DNA of 64,000 nucleotides, taken from the NCBI RefSeq assembly GCF_024600715.1, contig NZ_CP102332.1, positions 3,906,001 to 3,970,000 of the forward strand, in the 5' to 3' direction. This DNA comes from Streptomyces changanensis. GTDB lineage: Bacteria; Actinomycetota; Actinomycetes; Streptomycetales; Streptomycetaceae. The notes under the pieces are model-generated. The model worked only from the letters and a program-made list of their open reading frames with translations, had not been told where the DNA came from and did no database searches. Position 1 is the stretch's first letter. The number at the start of each line of letters is the position of its first letter. The position numbers were made by a program, and so were the translations under genes. Shown piece by piece: positions 23,971-37,069 of the stretch.

Positions 23971-24015
23971 TTGACGCACCCCGTGTCGCAGATCACAGAT
24001 CGACGGGCATAGGAT
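23971..24015 (+). promoter_or_regulatory. Candidate nuo promoter elements
   Basis: TTGACG (23971-23976) with ACAGAT 18 bases later (23995-24000) fits a vegetative promoter. TAGGAT at 24010-24015 is a second -10 candidate. Either puts the start about 110-150 bases before nuoA, just upstream of the Rex-like site. Confidence 0.4.
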
Positions 24016-24030
24016 GCGTTCCAAACGGGC

Positions 24031-24048
24031 TTGTGAACTGCCTCACAT
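24031..24048. promoter_or_regulatory. Rex-like redox operator upstream of nuoA
   Basis: TTGTGAACTGCCTCACAT closely resembles the Rex operator (TTGTGAA, 4-base gap, TTCACAA). Rex represses respiratory genes in Streptomyces and releases DNA when NADH/NAD+ rises. Its location just downstream of the likely nuo promoter suits repression by roadblock. The match is by eye and binding is unproven. Confidence 0.6.
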
Positions 24049-24155
24049 GTAAGCGATCTTCCGGGCTCAGCGCGACGGGCCGGAAGGTGCCGAGGCGGCG
24101 ACGTGGAAGCCCGGTGCGGTCCAACGGTCAAGGACGACTGGAAGGAGCGAGGAGC

Positions 24156-24515
24156 GTGAATGCCTACACGCCCATCCTCGTGCTCGGCGCCCTCGGGGCA
24201 GCGTTTGCGATCTTCTCCGTGGTCATGGCCACGCTCATCGGCCCCAAGCGGTACAACCGGGCCAAGCTCGAGGCGTACGAGTGCGGCATCGAGCCCACCC
24301 CGACGCCGGCCGGAGGTGGCCGCTTCCCGATCAAGTACTACCTGACGGCGATGCTCTTCATCGTCTTCGACATCGAGATCGTCTTCCTCTACCCCTGGGC
24401 CGTCACCTTCGACGCACTGGGGATCTTCGGGCTCGTGGAGATGCTGCTCTTCGTGCTCACGGTCTTCGTCGCCTACGCCTACGTGTGGCGGCGCGGCGGC
24501 CTGGAATGGGACTGA
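24156..24515 (+). CDS. nuoA: NADH-quinone oxidoreductase subunit A
   Basis: 119 residues from GTG 24156 (GAAGGAGCGAGGAG leader). Three membrane helices with the conserved loop [13 protein letters not shown] after helix 1, typical of NuoA at the quinone-chamber entrance. First gene of the 14-gene nuo operon; nuoB starts 19 bases after its stop, the largest gap in the operon apart from the 15 bases before nuoL. It shares family, not close sequence, with the second copy at 58441. Confidence 0.97.
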   Translation: MNAYTPILVLGALGAAFAIFSVVMATLIGPKRYNRAKLEAYECGIEPTPTPAGGGRFPIKYYLTAMLFIVFDIEIVFLYPWAVTFDALGIFGLVEMLLFVLTVFVAYAYVWRRGGLEWD

Positions 24516-24534
24516 GGGGCTGAAGGACACACTC

Positions 24535-25089
24535 ATGGGACTCGAAGAGAAGCTGCCGAGCGGATTTCTGCTGACGACGGTCGAGCAGGCCGCGGGATGG
24601 GTGCGCAAGGCGTCCGTCTTCCCCGCGACCTTCGGCCTCGCCTGCTGCGCCATCGAGATGATGACCACCGGCGCGGGCCGGTACGACATGGCCCGCTTCG
24701 GGATGGAGGTCTTCCGCGGCTCGCCGCGCCAGGCCGACCTGATGATCGTCGCCGGTCGGGTCAGCCAGAAGATGGCCCCGGTCCTGCGCCAGGTCTACGA
24801 CCAGATGCCCGCCCCGAAGTGGGTGATCTCCATGGGCGTCTGCGCCTCCTCGGGAGGCATGTTCAACAACTACGCCATCGTGCAGGGCGTCGACCACGTC
24901 GTCCCCGTCGACATCTACCTGCCCGGCTGCCCGCCCCGCCCCGAGATGCTGCTCGACGCGATCCTCAAGCTCCACGAGAAGATCCAGTCCTCCAAGCTCG
25001 GCGTCAACGCCCGGGAGGCGGCCCGCGAGGCGGAGGAGGCGGCGCTCAAGGCGCTCCCCACGATCGAGATGAAGGGGCTGCTCCGGTGA
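24535..25089 (+). CDS. nuoB: NADH-quinone oxidoreductase subunit B
   Basis: 184 residues. NuoB carries cluster N2, the last iron-sulfur centre before quinone: the ligands are the Cys pair in [10 protein letters not shown], the Cys in MGVCASSGG and the Cys in LPGCPPRPE. Peripheral arm at the membrane interface. A charged C-terminal helix ([15 protein letters not shown]) extends it slightly. Its stop overlaps the GTG of nuoC. Confidence 0.97.
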   Translation: MGLEEKLPSGFLLTTVEQAAGWVRKASVFPATFGLACCAIEMMTTGAGRYDMARFGMEVFRGSPRQADLMIVAGRVSQKMAPVLRQVYDQMPAPKWVISMGVCASSGGMFNNYAIVQGVDHVVPVDIYLPGCPPRPEMLLDAILKLHEKIQSSKLGVNAREAAREAEEAALKALPTIEMKGLLR

Positions 25090-25859
25090 CCGACCAGCCG
25101 AACCGGCCGAACGGGCCCGGTGACCCGCACCGGACCGACGAGCCGAACCCCGAGAAGGAACTCGCCGCGCAGAACCTGCCCGGCCAGCGCGGCGACCACG
25201 GCGAGGAGATCCGCGTCCAGCGCGGCATGTTCGGCGCCGAGCGGGGCGGCGACACCTCCGGCTACGACGGCCTCGTCCGTCCCGTCCGCCTCCCCGGCCC
25301 GGCCGTCCGCCCCTACGGGGGCTGGTTCGACGAGGTCGCCGACGAGCTCGAGGGCGCCCTGGAGGAACAGGGGCTCGTCCCGGAGAACGCCATCCAGAAG
25401 ACGGTCGTCGACCGCGGGGAACTCACCTTCCACGTCGCCCGCGAGCACCTCGTCCGGGTCGCCCGCACCCTCCGCGACGACCCCGCGCTCCGCTTCGAGC
25501 TGTGCACGGGCGTCAGCGGCGTGCACTACCCGGGTGACAAGGGCCGCGAGCTGCACGCCGTCTACCACCTGCGCTCGCTCACCCACGGCCGGCTGATCCG
25601 CCTGGAGGTGTCCGCCCCGGACGCCGACCCGCACGTCCCGTCCCTCGTCGCGGTCTACCCGACCAACGACTGGCACGAGCGCGAGGCGTACGACTTCTTC
25701 GGCCTGGTCTTCGACGGCCACCCCGCCCTGACCCGGATCATGATGCCGGACGACTGGCAGGGCTTCCCGCAGCGCAAGGACTACCCCCTCGGCGGCATCC
25801 CCGTCGAGTACAAGGGCGCCCAGATCCCGGCTCCGGACCAGCGGAGGTCGTACTCGTGA
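25086..25859 (+). CDS. nuoC: NADH-quinone oxidoreductase subunit C
   Basis: 257 residues from GTG 25086 (GTGA overlap with nuoB). The first 75 residues are polar and low-complexity; the conserved 30-kDa subunit domain follows, with [22 protein letters not shown] near residue 195 and FPQRKDYPL at the end. Peripheral-arm scaffold of complex I. Overlaps nuoD by 4 bases. Confidence 0.96.
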   Translation: MTDQPNRPNGPGDPHRTDEPNPEKELAAQNLPGQRGDHGEEIRVQRGMFGAERGGDTSGYDGLVRPVRLPGPAVRPYGGWFDEVADELEGALEEQGLVPENAIQKTVVDRGELTFHVAREHLVRVARTLRDDPALRFELCTGVSGVHYPGDKGRELHAVYHLRSLTHGRLIRLEVSAPDADPHVPSLVAVYPTNDWHEREAYDFFGLVFDGHPALTRIMMPDDWQGFPQRKDYPLGGIPVEYKGAQIPAPDQRRSYS

Positions 25860-27241
25860 CCACCCCACACGCCCACCCGTCGCCCGGCCACCACGCCTCG
25901 CCGGGTCCCTCCGGGACGCACCTCGCCGACGCGGCCGATGCCCGCGAGACCACCGAGGGCACCGTCTACACCGTCACCGGCGGCGACTGGGACGAGGTCG
26001 TCCAGTCCGCGGCGAAGGCCGACGACGAGCGGATCGTCGTCAACATGGGCCCCCAGCACCCCTCCACCCACGGCGTGCTCCGGCTCATCCTGGAGATCGA
26101 CGGCGAGACCGTCACCGAGGCCCGCTGCGGCATCGGCTACCTGCACACCGGCATCGAGAAGAACCTCGAGTACCGGACGTGGACGCAGGGCACCACCTTC
26201 GTGACGCGCATGGACTACCTGACGCCGTTCTTCAACGAGGCGGCGTACTGCCTCGGCGTCGAGAAGCTCCTCGGCATCGAGGACCGGATCCCCGACCGCG
26301 CCACGGTGATCCGGGTCCTGCTCATGGAGCTCAACCGGCTCTCCTCGCACCTGGTGTGCATCGCCACCGGCGGCATGGAGCTCGGCGCCACCACGGTCAT
26401 GATCTACGGGTTCCGGGACCGCGAGATGATCCTGGACCTCTTCGAGCTGATCACCGGCCTGCGCATGAACCACGCGTTCATCCGCCCCGGCGGCCTCGCC
26501 CAGGACCTGCCGCCCGGCGCCGTCGACCAGGTCCGCGAGTTCGTGCGGACCATGCGGAAGAACCTGCCGGAGTACGACAAGCTCGCCACCGGCAACCCCA
26601 TCTTCAAGGCCCGCATGCAGGACATCGGCCACCTCGACCTGACCGGCTGCATGGCCCTCGGCGCCACCGGCCCGATCCTGCGCGCCGCCGGCCTCCCGCA
26701 CGACCTGCGCCGCGCGGAGCCGTACTGCGGCTACGAGACGTACGAGTTCGAGGTGCCGACCGCCGACACCTGCGACGCCTACGGCCGCTTCCTGATCCGG
26801 CTGGAGGAGATGCACCAGTCGCTGCGGATCATCGAGCAGTGCCTCGACCGGCTCGCCCCCGGGCCCGTCATGGTCGACGACCGGAAGATCGCCTGGCCCG
26901 CGCAGCTCGCGCTCGGCCCGGACGGACTCGGCAACTCCCTCGACCACATCAAGAAGATCATGGGCACCTCCATGGAGGCCCTGATCCACCACTTCAAGCT
27001 GGTCACCGAGGGCTTCCGGGTCCCCGCCGGCCAGGCGTACGCCGCGGTCGAGTCCCCCAAGGGCGAGCTCGGCGCCCATGTCGTCTCCGACGGCGGCACC
27101 CGCCCCTACCGGGTCCACTTCCGCGACCCGTCCTTCACCAACCTCCAGGCCATGGCGGCGATGTGCGAGGGCGGCCAGGTCGCCGACGTCATCGTCGCCG
27201 TCGCGTCCATCGACCCCGTGATGGGAGGCGTCGACCGGTGA
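25856..27241 (+). CDS. nuoD: NADH-quinone oxidoreductase subunit D (49-kDa, quinone site)
   Basis: 461 residues from GTG 25856. After a His/Pro-rich start, [18 protein letters not shown] marks the 49-kDa family; the His and the later conserved Tyr line the quinone pocket with Nuo[13 protein letters not shown] and [12 protein letters not shown] end segments ([12 protein letters not shown]) are present. It is the only nuoD in the window; the second nuo cluster has none, so it may have to serve both complexes. Confidence 0.96.
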   Translation: MTTPHAHPSPGHHASPGPSGTHLADAADARETTEGTVYTVTGGDWDEVVQSAAKADDERIVVNMGPQHPSTHGVLRLILEIDGETVTEARCGIGYLHTGIEKNLEYRTWTQGTTFVTRMDYLTPFFNEAAYCLGVEKLLGIEDRIPDRATVIRVLLMELNRLSSHLVCIATGGMELGATTVMIYGFRDREMILDLFELITGLRMNHAFIRPGGLAQDLPPGAVDQVREFVRTMRKNLPEYDKLATGNPIFKARMQDIGHLDLTGCMALGATGPILRAAGLPHDLRRAEPYCGYETYEFEVPTADTCDAYGRFLIRLEEMHQSLRIIEQCLDRLAPGPVMVDDRKIAWPAQLALGPDGLGNSLDHIKKIMGTSMEALIHHFKLVTEGFRVPAGQAYAAVESPKGELGAHVVSDGGTRPYRVHFRDPSFTNLQAMAAMCEGGQVADVIVAVASIDPVMGGVDR

Positions 27242-28097
27242 CCGACGTCCAGCTGGGGATGCCCGAACTCCCCGCCCCCGACTACCCCGCCGACGTGCGC
27301 GCCCGGCTGGAGACGGACGCCCGGGAGGTGATCGCCCGCTACCCCGACTCCCGCTCCGCGCTGCTGCCGCTGCTGCACCTCGTCCAGGCCGAGGAGGGCC
27401 ACGTCACCCGCACCGGCATGCGGTTCTGCGCCGAGGTGCTCGGGCTGACCACCGCCGAGGTCACCGCCGTCGCGACCTTCTACACCATGTACCGGCGCAA
27501 GCCCTCCGGCGACTACCAGGTCGGGGTCTGCACCAACACGCTCTGCGCGGTCATGGGCGGCGACGCCATCTACGAGGAGCTGAAGGAGCACCTCGGCGTC
27601 GGCGACCAGGAGACCACCGCCGACGGCAAGGTCACCCTCGAACACATCGAGTGCAACGCCGCCTGCGACTTCGCACCCGTCGTGATGGTCAACTGGGAGT
27701 TCTTCGACAACCAGACGCCCCAGAGCGCCAAGCGGCTCGTCGACGACCTGCGCGCCGGCCTCCCCGTCGCGCCCACCCGCGGCGCGCCGCTGTGCTCGTT
27801 CAAGGAGACGGCCCGCATCCTCGCCGGGTTCCCCGACACCCGCCCCGGCGCCGTCGAGGCGACCGGCGGGGCGGGCCCCGCCTCCCTCATCGGCCTCCGG
27901 CTCGCCAAGGGCGAGGCGCTGCCGCCGCGCGTCGTCCACCCGCGCGGCGAGTCCGCCGACGCCGGTACCCGCGACCAGGCCCCGCACGGCGGCCCCCAGC
28001 CCGGCTCCGGGCACCTCAGCTCGCACGACGCACCACAACAGACCTCCGCGTCCGACCCGAAGCACCCGGCCGGGCCGGTCAGCGAGGAGGGGGAGTG

Positions 28098-28098
<1 letters not shown>
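27238..28098 (+). CDS. nuoE: NADH-quinone oxidoreductase subunit E (24-kDa, 2Fe-2S)
   Basis: 286 residues from GTG 27238. Thioredoxin-like 2Fe-2S domain: helical front (residues about 20-80), then ligands in VCTNTLC and [10 protein letters not shown]. Residues from about 195 on are an actinobacterial-type C-terminal extension ending in a Pro/Ser/Gly-rich disordered tail, longer than the 160-180 residues of Gram-negative NuoE. Part of the NADH-oxidising module with NuoF and NuoG. Confidence 0.95.
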
Positions 28099-29443
<1,345 letters not shown>

Positions 29444-29447
<4 letters not shown>

Positions 29448-31981
29448 CCGTCATGGCGTCGAACCCCGCCGGCGGCGGGGCGGCCCCGGTGCCCCCGGAG
29501 GACCTGGTCACGCTGACCATCGACGGGATCGAGACCTCCGTCCCCAAGGGGACGCTGGTCATCCGCGCGGCCGAGCAGCTCGGCATCGAGATCCCCCGGT
29601 TCTGCGACCACCCGCTCCTCGACCCGGCCGGCGCCTGCCGCCAGTGCATCGTCGAGGTCGAGGGCCAGCGCAAGCCGATGGCCTCCTGCACCATCACCTG
29701 CACCGACGGCATGGTCGTCAAGTCGCAGCTCACCTCGGAGGTCGCCGAGAAGGCGCAGGTGGGCGTGATGGAGCTGCTGCTCATCAACCACCCCCTGGAC
29801 TGCCCCGTCTGCGACAAGGGCGGCGAGTGCCCCCTGCAGAACCAGGCCATGTCCCACGGGCAGGCGGAGTCCCGCTTCGAGGGCCGCAAGCGCACCTACG
29901 AGAAGCCCGTCCCGATCTCCACGCAGGTGCTGCTCGACCGCGAGCGGTGCGTGCTGTGCGCCCGCTGCACCCGGTTCTCCAACCAGGTCGCGGGCGACCC
30001 GATGATCGAGCTGATCGAGCGCGGCGCCCTCCAGCAGGTCGGCACCGGCGAGGGCGACCCGTTCGTGTCGTACTTCTCCGGCAACACCATCCAGATCTGC
30101 CCGGTCGGCGCGCTGACCTCGGCGGCGTACCGGTTCCGCTCCCGCCCCTTCGACCTGGTCTCCTCGCCGAGCGTGTGCGAGCACTGCGCCGGCGGGTGCG
30201 CCACCCGCACCGACCACCGGCGCGGGAAGGTCATGCGGCGGCTCGCCGCGAACGACCCGGAGGTCAACGAGGAGTGGCTGTGCGACAAGGGGCGCTTCGC
30301 GTTCCGGTACGCGCAGGCCCGCGACCGGCTCGTCACGCCGCTCGTGCGGGGCGCCGACGGCGCGCTCGCCCCCGCGTCCTGGCCGGAGGCGCTGGAGGCG
30401 GCGGCGCGCGGCCTGGTCCGCGGCCGCACCGGCGTCCTCACCGGCGGCCGGCTGACGGTCGAGGACGCCTACGCGTACGCCAAGTTCGCGCGCGTCGCCC
30501 TCGCCACCAACGACATCGACTTCCGGGCGCGCGTCCACAGCAGCGAGGAGGCCGACTTCCTCGCCGCCCGTGTCGCCGGCCGGGGCCGTGACCTCGACGG
30601 CCGCGGGGTCACCTACGGCTCGCTGGAGAAGGCGCCCGCGGTGCTGCTGGTGGGCGTGGAGGCCGAGGAGGAGGCGCCCGGCGTCTTCCTGCGGCTGCGC
30701 AAGGCGTGGCGCAAGCACGGGCAGCGCACGTACGCCCTCGCCCCGTACGCCACCCGCGGTCTGCGGAAGGCGGGCGGCACGCTGCTGCCCGCCGCGCCCG
30801 GAACCGAGACGGAGTGGCTGGACGCGCTGGTCTCCGGTACCGGCCTCGACGCGCCGGGCTCGGCCGCCGTGGAGGCGCTGCGCGCACCGGGCGCCGTCAT
30901 CGTCGTCGGCGAGCGGCTCGCGGGCGTCACCGGCGCGCTGACCGCCGCCGTCCGGGCCGCGAACGCCACCGGCGCCGAGCTGGTGTGGATCCCGCGCCGG
31001 GCCGGCGAGCGCGGCGCGGTGTGGGCGGGCGCCGTCCCCTCGCTGCTGCCCGGCGGGCGGCCCGCCACCGACCCCCGCGCCCGCGAGGAGACGGCGACCG
31101 CCTGGGGCGTCAGCGAACTGCCGCACCGCTACGGCCGCGACACCGGGCAGATCGTGGAGGCCGCGGCCGCCGGGGAGCTCGGCGCGCTGCTCGTCGCGGG
31201 CGTCGAGGTCGCCGACCTGCCCGACCCGGCGCGCGCCCGGGAGGCGCTCGACGCGGCGTTCGTGGTGTCGCTGGAGCTGCGCCCCGGCGAGGTCACCGAC
31301 CGGGCGGACGTGGTCCTGCCGGTCGCGGCCGTCGCCGAGAAGGCCGGCACCTTCCTCAACTGGGAGGGCCGCGTCCGGATGTTCGAGGCGGCGCTGAAGC
31401 CGGAGCAGCTCACCCGTGCGCTGCCCCCGACCGACGCGCGCGTCCTGCACATGCTGGCCGACGTCATGGACGTGCCGTTCGGCCTGCCCGACGTCCGGGC
31501 CGTGCGCGCCGAGATGGACCGGCTCGGCCGGTGGGACGGCACGCCGGCGGGCGACCCCACCGAGTCCGGCCGGCCGCTGCCGCGGGCCGGTGCGGGCGAG
31601 GCCGTCCTGGCCGGCCACCGGATGCTCCTCGACCTCGGCCGCCTCCAGGAGGGCGACGAGGCGCTCGCCGGCACCCGGCACGCCGCGCCCGCCCGCCTCT
31701 CGGCCGCCACCGCGCGGGAGACCGGGGTCGCGGACGGCGGACTCCTCCAGGTCACCGGCCCCGCCGGGTCGGTGCGGCTGCCGCTGCGGGTGACCGAGAT
31801 GCCCGACCGGGTGGTGTGGTTGCCGCTGCGGTCGACCGGCGGCGGTGTCCTCTCCGACCTGGGCGCGGTTCCCGGCGGGCTCGTCCGCCTCGCCCCGGCC
31901 GCCGGCGCGCCGGCGCCCTCCTCCCCACCGGCGTCGACGGACTCGACGGACCCGACCGACTCGTCGGAGGTGCGCGCATGA
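29444..31981 (+). CDS. nuoG: NADH-quinone oxidoreductase subunit G
   Basis: 845 residues from ATG 29444. N-terminal 2Fe-2S ferredoxin-like domain ([15 protein letters not shown] then MASC), the His/Cys 4Fe-4S segment ([17 protein letters not shown]), a further 4Fe-4S site ([10 protein letters not shown]), the extra cluster near CEHCAGGC, then a molybdopterin-oxidoreductase-like domain without cofactor. It carries electrons from NuoF towards NuoI. Ends in a Ser/Thr/Asp-rich tail. Confidence 0.96.
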
Positions 31982-33345
31982 ACCCGGTCCTCCTCGCGGC
32001 CGAGGACCTCTCCGTGTTCGGCCGGGACCCCTGGTGGCTCGTGGCCGTCAAGGCGGTCTTCTGCTTCGCCTTCCTGATGGTGACCGTGCTGATCTCCATC
32101 GTGATGGAGCGCAAGGTCGTCGCCTGGATGCAGCTGCGCATCGGCCCCAACCGGCACGGCCCGTGGGGCCTCCTGCAGTCCCTCGCGGACGGCGTCAAGC
32201 TGATGCTCAAGGAGGACGTGATCGTCAAGCGGGCGGACAAGGTCGTCTACGTCCTCGCCCCGATCATCTCCGCCGTCCCCGCCTTCATGGCGATCGCGGT
32301 GATCCCCTTCGGGCCGGCAGGCAACGAGGTCTCGATCTTCGGCCACCGCACCACGATGCAGCTGACGGACCTGCCGATCGCGATGCTGTACATCCTCGCG
32401 GTCGCCTCGGTCGGCATCTACGGCATCGTCCTCGCCGGCTGGTCCTCCGGCTCGACCTACCCCCTGCTGGGCGGGCTGCGGGCCTGCGCGCAGATGATCT
32501 CGTACGAGATCGCGATGGGCGCGGCCTTCGCGTCCGTCTTCCTCTACTCCGGTTCCATGTCCACCTCGACGATCGTCGAGGCGCAGGCGGACCGCTGGTT
32601 CGTGGTGCTGCTGCCGGTGTCGTTCCTCATCTACATGGTGACGATGGTCGGCGAGGTGAACCGCGCCCCGTTCGACATGCCGGAGTCCGAGGGCGACCTG
32701 GTCGGCGGTTTCAACACCGAGTACAGCTCCATCAAGTTCGCGATGTTCATGCTGGCCGAGTACGTCAACATGGTCACCGTCTCGGTCGTGTCGGTCACCC
32801 TCTTCCTGGGTGGCTGGCGCGCCCCGTACCCGATCTCCGGGTTCTGGGAGGGCGCGAACCACGGCTGGTGGCCGATGCTCTGGTTCGTCGGCAAGGTCGT
32901 GCTGCTGCTCTTCCTCTTCGTGTGGCTGCGCGGCACGCTGCCCCGCGTCCGCTACGACCAGCTGATGAAGCTCGGCTGGAAGGTCCTGATCCCCGTCTCC
33001 GTCGTGTGGCTGATGCTCGTCGCCACCGTCCGCGCCCTGCGGAACGAGAACGTCGCCTTCCAGTCGATCGTGCTGTACGTCGCCGGCGGCGTCCTCGCGG
33101 TGCTGCTGCTCTCCTTCGTCGCGGACATGTTCCGCGAACGCAGGGCCGGGGCGGCGGCCGAGGCGGAGCAGGCGGACGAGGACGGCGGGTTCGACCCGAT
33201 GGCGGGCGGCTTCCCGGTGCCGCCGCTGCCCGGCCAGACCCTGCCGCCGGTCCCGCGCCGACGGCCGCGCGGTGAGCGCGAATTGATCGCCAGTGGCCCG
33301 AGGGACACTGCGAGTGACGGAAAGGAGACGGACGGTGTCTACTGA
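31978..33345 (+). CDS. nuoH: NADH-quinone oxidoreductase subunit H
   Basis: 455 residues from ATG 31978. Eight or nine membrane helices; conserved quinone-channel loops [17 protein letters not shown] and [20 protein letters not shown]. After residue about 380 comes a long cytoplasmic tail with acidic and Pro-rich segments not found in E. coli NuoH. The tail DNA overlaps the nuoI start. Confidence 0.97.
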   Translation: MNPVLLAAEDLSVFGRDPWWLVAVKAVFCFAFLMVTVLISIVMERKVVAWMQLRIGPNRHGPWGLLQSLADGVKLMLKEDVIVKRADKVVYVLAPIISAVPAFMAIAVIPFGPAGNEVSIFGHRTTMQLTDLPIAMLYILAVASVGIYGIVLAGWSSGSTYPLLGGLRACAQMISYEIAMGAAFASVFLYSGSMSTSTIVEAQADRWFVVLLPVSFLIYMVTMVGEVNRAPFDMPESEGDLVGGFNTEYSSIKFAMFMLAEYVNMVTVSVVSVTLFLGGWRAPYPISGFWEGANHGWWPMLWFVGKVVLLLFLFVWLRGTLPRVRYDQLMKLGWKVLIPVSVVWLMLVATVRALRNENVAFQSIVLYVAGGVLAVLLLSFVADMFRERRAGAAAEAEQADEDGGFDPMAGGFPVPPLPGQTLPPVPRRRPRGERELIASGPRDTASDGKETDGVY

Positions 33346-33985
33346 GTCATCCCGGGGGGACACCCCACGGACCCCCTTCCAGAACCCGGTGGCCGGCTTC
33401 GGCGTGACCTTCAAGGCCATGTTCAAGAAGCGGCTGACGGAGCAGTACCCGGAGCAGCCGAAGACGACGGCGCCCCGCTTCCACGGCCGGCACCAGCTCA
33501 ACCGCCACCCGGACGGGCTGGAGAAGTGCATCGGCTGCGAGCTGTGCGCCTGGGCCTGCCCCGCCGACGCGATCTACGTGGAGGGCGCGGACAACACCGA
33601 CGAGGAGCGCTACTCGCCCGGCGAGCGGTACGGCCGCGTCTACCAGATCAACTACGCCCGCTGCATCCTGTGCGGCCTGTGCATCGAGGCGTGCCCGACC
33701 CGGGCGCTGACGATGACCAACGAGTTCGAGCTCGCCGACAGCTCCCGCGAGAACCTCATCTACACCAAGGAGCAGCTCCTCGCGGGTCTCGACGACGACA
33801 TGGTCGACACGCCGCACGCCATGTACCCGGGGACGGACGAGCAGGACTACTACCGGGGCCTGGTCCACGGGGCCGCGCCGGACACGGTCCGGCAGGTCGC
33901 GGTGAGCAAGGGCGAGGAGCCGCAGGAGGCGGCGACGGACTTCGGCCCGACCGAGCCCGCGTCCGGGAAGGTGGTCGGGGCATGA
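33335..33985 (+). CDS. nuoI: NADH-quinone oxidoreductase subunit I (two 4Fe-4S)
   Basis: 216 residues. GTG 33335 is chosen because AAAGGAG sits 7 bases upstream; an earlier in-frame ATG at 33293 lies inside nuoH without a ribosome site. Two ferredoxin-type motifs: [12 protein letters not shown] and [12 protein letters not shown], carrying N6a and N6b on the way to NuoB. An acidic tail follows. Overlaps nuoH by 11 bases and nuoJ by 4. Confidence 0.96.
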   Translation: MSTESSRGDTPRTPFQNPVAGFGVTFKAMFKKRLTEQYPEQPKTTAPRFHGRHQLNRHPDGLEKCIGCELCAWACPADAIYVEGADNTDEERYSPGERYGRVYQINYARCILCGLCIEACPTRALTMTNEFELADSSRENLIYTKEQLLAGLDDDMVDTPHAMYPGTDEQDYYRGLVHGAAPDTVRQVAVSKGEEPQEAATDFGPTEPASGKVVGA

Positions 33986-34809
33986 CCGCGAGCACCCTGG
34001 CCGCCGCCTACACCACCTCGACCGGCGAGGCCGTGCAGTTCTGGCTGCTGGGCACGGTCGCGGTGGTCGGCGCGCTGTGCACCGTCCTGATGCGCAGGGC
34101 CGTGCACAGCGCCCTGTGCCTGGCCGGGACGATGGTGATCCTGGCCGTCTTCTACCTGGCCAACGGCGCCTACTTCCTGGGCGTCGTCCAGATCATCGTG
34201 TACACCGGCGCGATCATGATGCTGTTCCTCTTCGTCGTGATGCTCGTCGGCGTCACCGCCGCCGACTCGCTGACGGAGACCCTGAAGGGCCAGCGCTGGC
34301 TGGCCGCGCTCTGCGGCCTCGGCTTCGGGGCGCTGCTGGTCGCCGGTCTCGGCCGCGCCTCCCTGGACACGTTCACCGGCCTCGGCACGGCGAACGCCGG
34401 GGGGAACGTCGAGGGGCTGGCGGCGCTCATCTTCACCAAGTACGTCTTCGCCTTCGAGATCACCGGCGCGCTCCTCATCACCGCGACGGTCGGCGCGATG
34501 GTGCTCACGCACCGCGAGCGCATCGAACGGGCCCGGACCCAGCGGGAGCTGGCACAGCAGCGGGTGCGCGAGGGCAAGCAGCTCCCGCCGCTCCCCGCCC
34601 CCGGTGTGTACGCCCGGCACAACGCCGTGGACGTCCCCGGCCTCCTGCCCGACGGCACCCCGTCGGAGCTGACCGTCAGCCGCACGCTGCGCAAGCGCGG
34701 CCAGGTCCGCGACGTGTCGCCGCAGGCGCTGGCGGACCTGCGGGCGCTGGAGCGGCGCGCCGAGGAGCGGCTGGGCCGCGATCGGGACGGAGAGGAGGCG
34801 GCCAAGTGA
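33982..34809 (+). CDS. nuoJ: NADH-quinone oxidoreductase subunit J
   Basis: 275 residues from ATG 33982. Five membrane helices in the first 165 residues, with [20 protein letters not shown] as the conserved third helix. About 100 residues of basic cytoplasmic tail follow, longer than in proteobacteria. Membrane-arm subunit between NuoA/H and the antiporter-like subunits. Stop overlaps nuoK GTG. Confidence 0.96.
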   Translation: MTASTLAAAYTTSTGEAVQFWLLGTVAVVGALCTVLMRRAVHSALCLAGTMVILAVFYLANGAYFLGVVQIIVYTGAIMMLFLFVVMLVGVTAADSLTETLKGQRWLAALCGLGFGALLVAGLGRASLDTFTGLGTANAGGNVEGLAALIFTKYVFAFEITGALLITATVGAMVLTHRERIERARTQRELAQQRVREGKQLPPLPAPGVYARHNAVDVPGLLPDGTPSELTVSRTLRKRGQVRDVSPQALADLRALERRAEERLGRDRDGEEAAK

Positions 34810-35105
34810 ATCCCGTCAACTACCTCTACCTCGCCGCCGTGTTGTTCACCATCGGCGCCGCCGGCGTGCTGGTCCGGCGGAACGCGATCGTCGTCTTCAT
34901 GTGCGTGGAGCTGATGCTCAACGCCTGCAACCTCACGCTGGTGGCCTTCTCCCGGCTGCACGGCAACCTGGACGGCCAGATCATCGCGTTCTTCACGATG
35001 GTCGTCGCCGCCGCGGAGGTCGTGGTGGGGCTCGCCATCATCGTGTCCCTGTTCCGTGCCCGCCACTCGGCCTCGGTCGACGACGCCAGCCTGATGAAGC
35101 TGTAA
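34806..35105 (+). CDS. nuoK: NADH-quinone oxidoreductase subunit K
   Basis: 99 residues from GTG 34806, the normal family length. Three membrane helices with the buried Glu residues conserved for proton movement ([13 protein letters not shown] and [12 protein letters not shown]). MrpC-like. Followed after 15 bases by nuoL. Confidence 0.97.
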   Translation: MNPVNYLYLAAVLFTIGAAGVLVRRNAIVVFMCVELMLNACNLTLVAFSRLHGNLDGQIIAFFTMVVAAAEVVVGLAIIVSLFRARHSASVDDASLMKL

Positions 35106-35120
35106 GGGGTCGCTGCAACC

Positions 35121-37064
35121 GTGGAAACAGAGAACCTGATCGCGCTGCTCGTCGCGGCGCCCCTGCTCGGAGCGGCCGTCCTGTTGTGCGGCGGCCGGCG
35201 GCTGGACCGGGCCGGGCACTGGCTCGGCACGCTGCTCGCCGCCGCCTCCTTCGCCGTCGCCGCGGTCCTCTTCGCCGACATGCTGGGCCGCGGCGCGGAG
35301 GACCGGACCCTGCACCAGCGGCTGTTCAGCTGGGTGCCGGTCGAGGGCTTCCAGGCCGACGTCGCCTTCCAGCTCGACCAGCTGTCGATGACGTTCGTCC
35401 TGCTGATCACCGGCGTGGGCACGCTGATCCACGTCTACTCCGTCGGGTACATGGAGCACGACGAGCGGCGCCGCCGCTTCTTCGGCTACCTGAACCTCTT
35501 CCTCGCGGCGATGCTGCTCCTCGTCGTCGCCGACAACTACCTGCTGCTGTACTTCGGCTGGGAGGGCGTCGGTCTCGCGTCCTACCTGCTCATCGGGTTC
35601 TGGCAGCACAAGCCCTCCGCGGCCACGGCCGCGAAGAAGGCGTTCCTCGTCAACCGGGTCGGCGACATCGGCCTCTCCGTGGCGATCATGCTGATGTTCA
35701 CGACGTTCGGGACGTTCACGTTCGGGCCGGTGCTCGGCGCGACCGACGGGGCGTCGGAGGGCATGCTGACGGCGATCGGGCTGATGCTGCTCCTCGCCGC
35801 GTGCGGCAAGTCCGCGCAGGTGCCGCTGCAGTCCTGGCTCGGTGACGCGATGGAGGGCCCGACCCCGGTGTCGGCGCTGATCCACGCGGCGACGATGGTG
35901 ACCGCCGGCGTCTACCTGATCACCCGTTCCGGGGCGATCTTCAACGCCGCGCCGGACGCGCAGCTCGCGGTCGTCGTGGTCGGCGCGGTGACGCTCCTGT
36001 TCGGTGCGATCGTCGGTTGCGCGAAGGACGACATCAAGAAGGCCCTCGCCGGCTCGACGATGTCGCAGATCGGGTACATGGTCCTCGCCGCCGGCCTCGG
36101 GCCGATCGGGTACGCCTTCGCGATCATGCACCTGGTGACGCACGGCTTCTTCAAGGCCGGGCTGTTCCTCGGTGCCGGATCCGTCATGCACGGCATGAAC
36201 GACGAGGTCGACATGCGCAAGTACGGCGGGTTGCGCAGGTACATGCCCGTCACCTTCGTGACCTTCGGGCTCGGGTACCTGGCGATCATCGGCTTCCCGG
36301 GGCTGTCCGGCTTCTGGTCCAAGGACAAGATCATCGAGGCGGCCTTCGCGAAGGGCGGCACCGAGGGCTGGATCCTGGGCGCCGTCACGCTGCTGGGCGC
36401 CGGGATCACCGCGTACTACATGACCCGCGTGATGCTCATGACCTTCTTCGGCGAGAAGCGCTGGCAGCCCGCGCCCGACCCGGCCTCGGCGGACGTCGAG
36501 CCCGGCGCCGAGGCGGCCCCGGGGCGCATGCCCCGCCCGCACGAGTCGCCGAAGTCCATGACGATCCCGATGATCCTGCTCGCCTTCGGGTCGGTCTTCG
36601 CGGGCGGGCTCTTCTCCCTCAACAGCGCCTTCGTGAACTGGCTGAAGCCGGTCACGGACTTCGACCACGGCCATCCACCGGTCAGCGCCGCCGTCATCAC
36701 CACGTCGACCGTGGTCGTGCTGCTCGTCGGCGTCGGCATCGCCTACGCCCAGTACGGGCGCAGGCCCGTGCCGGTGGTCGCGCCCCGCGGTTCGCTGCTC
36801 ACCCGGGCCGCCCGCCGCGACCTCCTCCAGGACGACTTCAACCACGTGGTCCTGGTCCGCGGCGGCGAACACCTCACCCGCTCGCTCGTCTACGTCGACC
36901 ACACCCTCGTCGACGGTGTCGTCAACGGCACCGCCGCGGCGATGGGCGGTCTCTCCGGCCGGATGCGCCTACTGCAGAACGGCTTCGTCCGCTCCTACGC
37001 GGTCTCGATGTTCGGAGGTGCTGCGGTGCTGATCGCCGCGACCCTGTTGATGAGGGCGGTGTGA
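35121..37064 (+). CDS. nuoL: NADH-quinone oxidoreductase subunit L
   Basis: 647 residues from GTG 35121. Antiporter-like subunit at the distal end of the membrane arm. It has the conserved [16 protein letters not shown] helix, [12 protein letters not shown] with the functional Lys/Arg region, [16 protein letters not shown], and the long lateral helix region near the C-terminus. Expected about 15-16 membrane helices. It has a short polar insertion (about residues 455-475). Confidence 0.97.
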   Translation: METENLIALLVAAPLLGAAVLLCGGRRLDRAGHWLGTLLAAASFAVAAVLFADMLGRGAEDRTLHQRLFSWVPVEGFQADVAFQLDQLSMTFVLLITGVGTLIHVYSVGYMEHDERRRRFFGYLNLFLAAMLLLVVADNYLLLYFGWEGVGLASYLLIGFWQHKPSAATAAKKAFLVNRVGDIGLSVAIMLMFTTFGTFTFGPVLGATDGASEGMLTAIGLMLLLAACGKSAQVPLQSWLGDAMEGPTPVSALIHAATMVTAGVYLITRSGAIFNAAPDAQLAVVVVGAVTLLFGAIVGCAKDDIKKALAGSTMSQIGYMVLAAGLGPIGYAFAIMHLVTHGFFKAGLFLGAGSVMHGMNDEVDMRKYGGLRRYMPVTFVTFGLGYLAIIGFPGLSGFWSKDKIIEAAFAKGGTEGWILGAVTLLGAGITAYYMTRVMLMTFFGEKRWQPAPDPASADVEPGAEAAPGRMPRPHESPKSMTIPMILLAFGSVFAGGLFSLNSAFVNWLKPVTDFDHGHPPVSAAVITTSTVVVLLVGVGIAYAQYGRRPVPVVAPRGSLLTRAARRDLLQDDFNHVVLVRGGEHLTRSLVYVDHTLVDGVVNGTAAAMGGLSGRMRLLQNGFVRSYAVSMFGGAAVLIAATLLMRAV

Positions 37065-37069
37065 TCGCG

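Larger units (their letters stand above)
23437..24155. promoter_or_regulatory. 719-bp divergent control region of nlpC/P60 and nuoA
   Basis: No gene is supported. The sequence is lower in G+C than its surroundings. It contains a 12-base-spaced double CGTGATCATG (23565-23574 and 23577-23586), the palindrome GGACGCGTCC near 23792-23801, the nuo promoter elements and a Rex-like operator (listed separately). The left half is probably the long leader of the NlpC/P60 gene. Confidence 0.6.
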
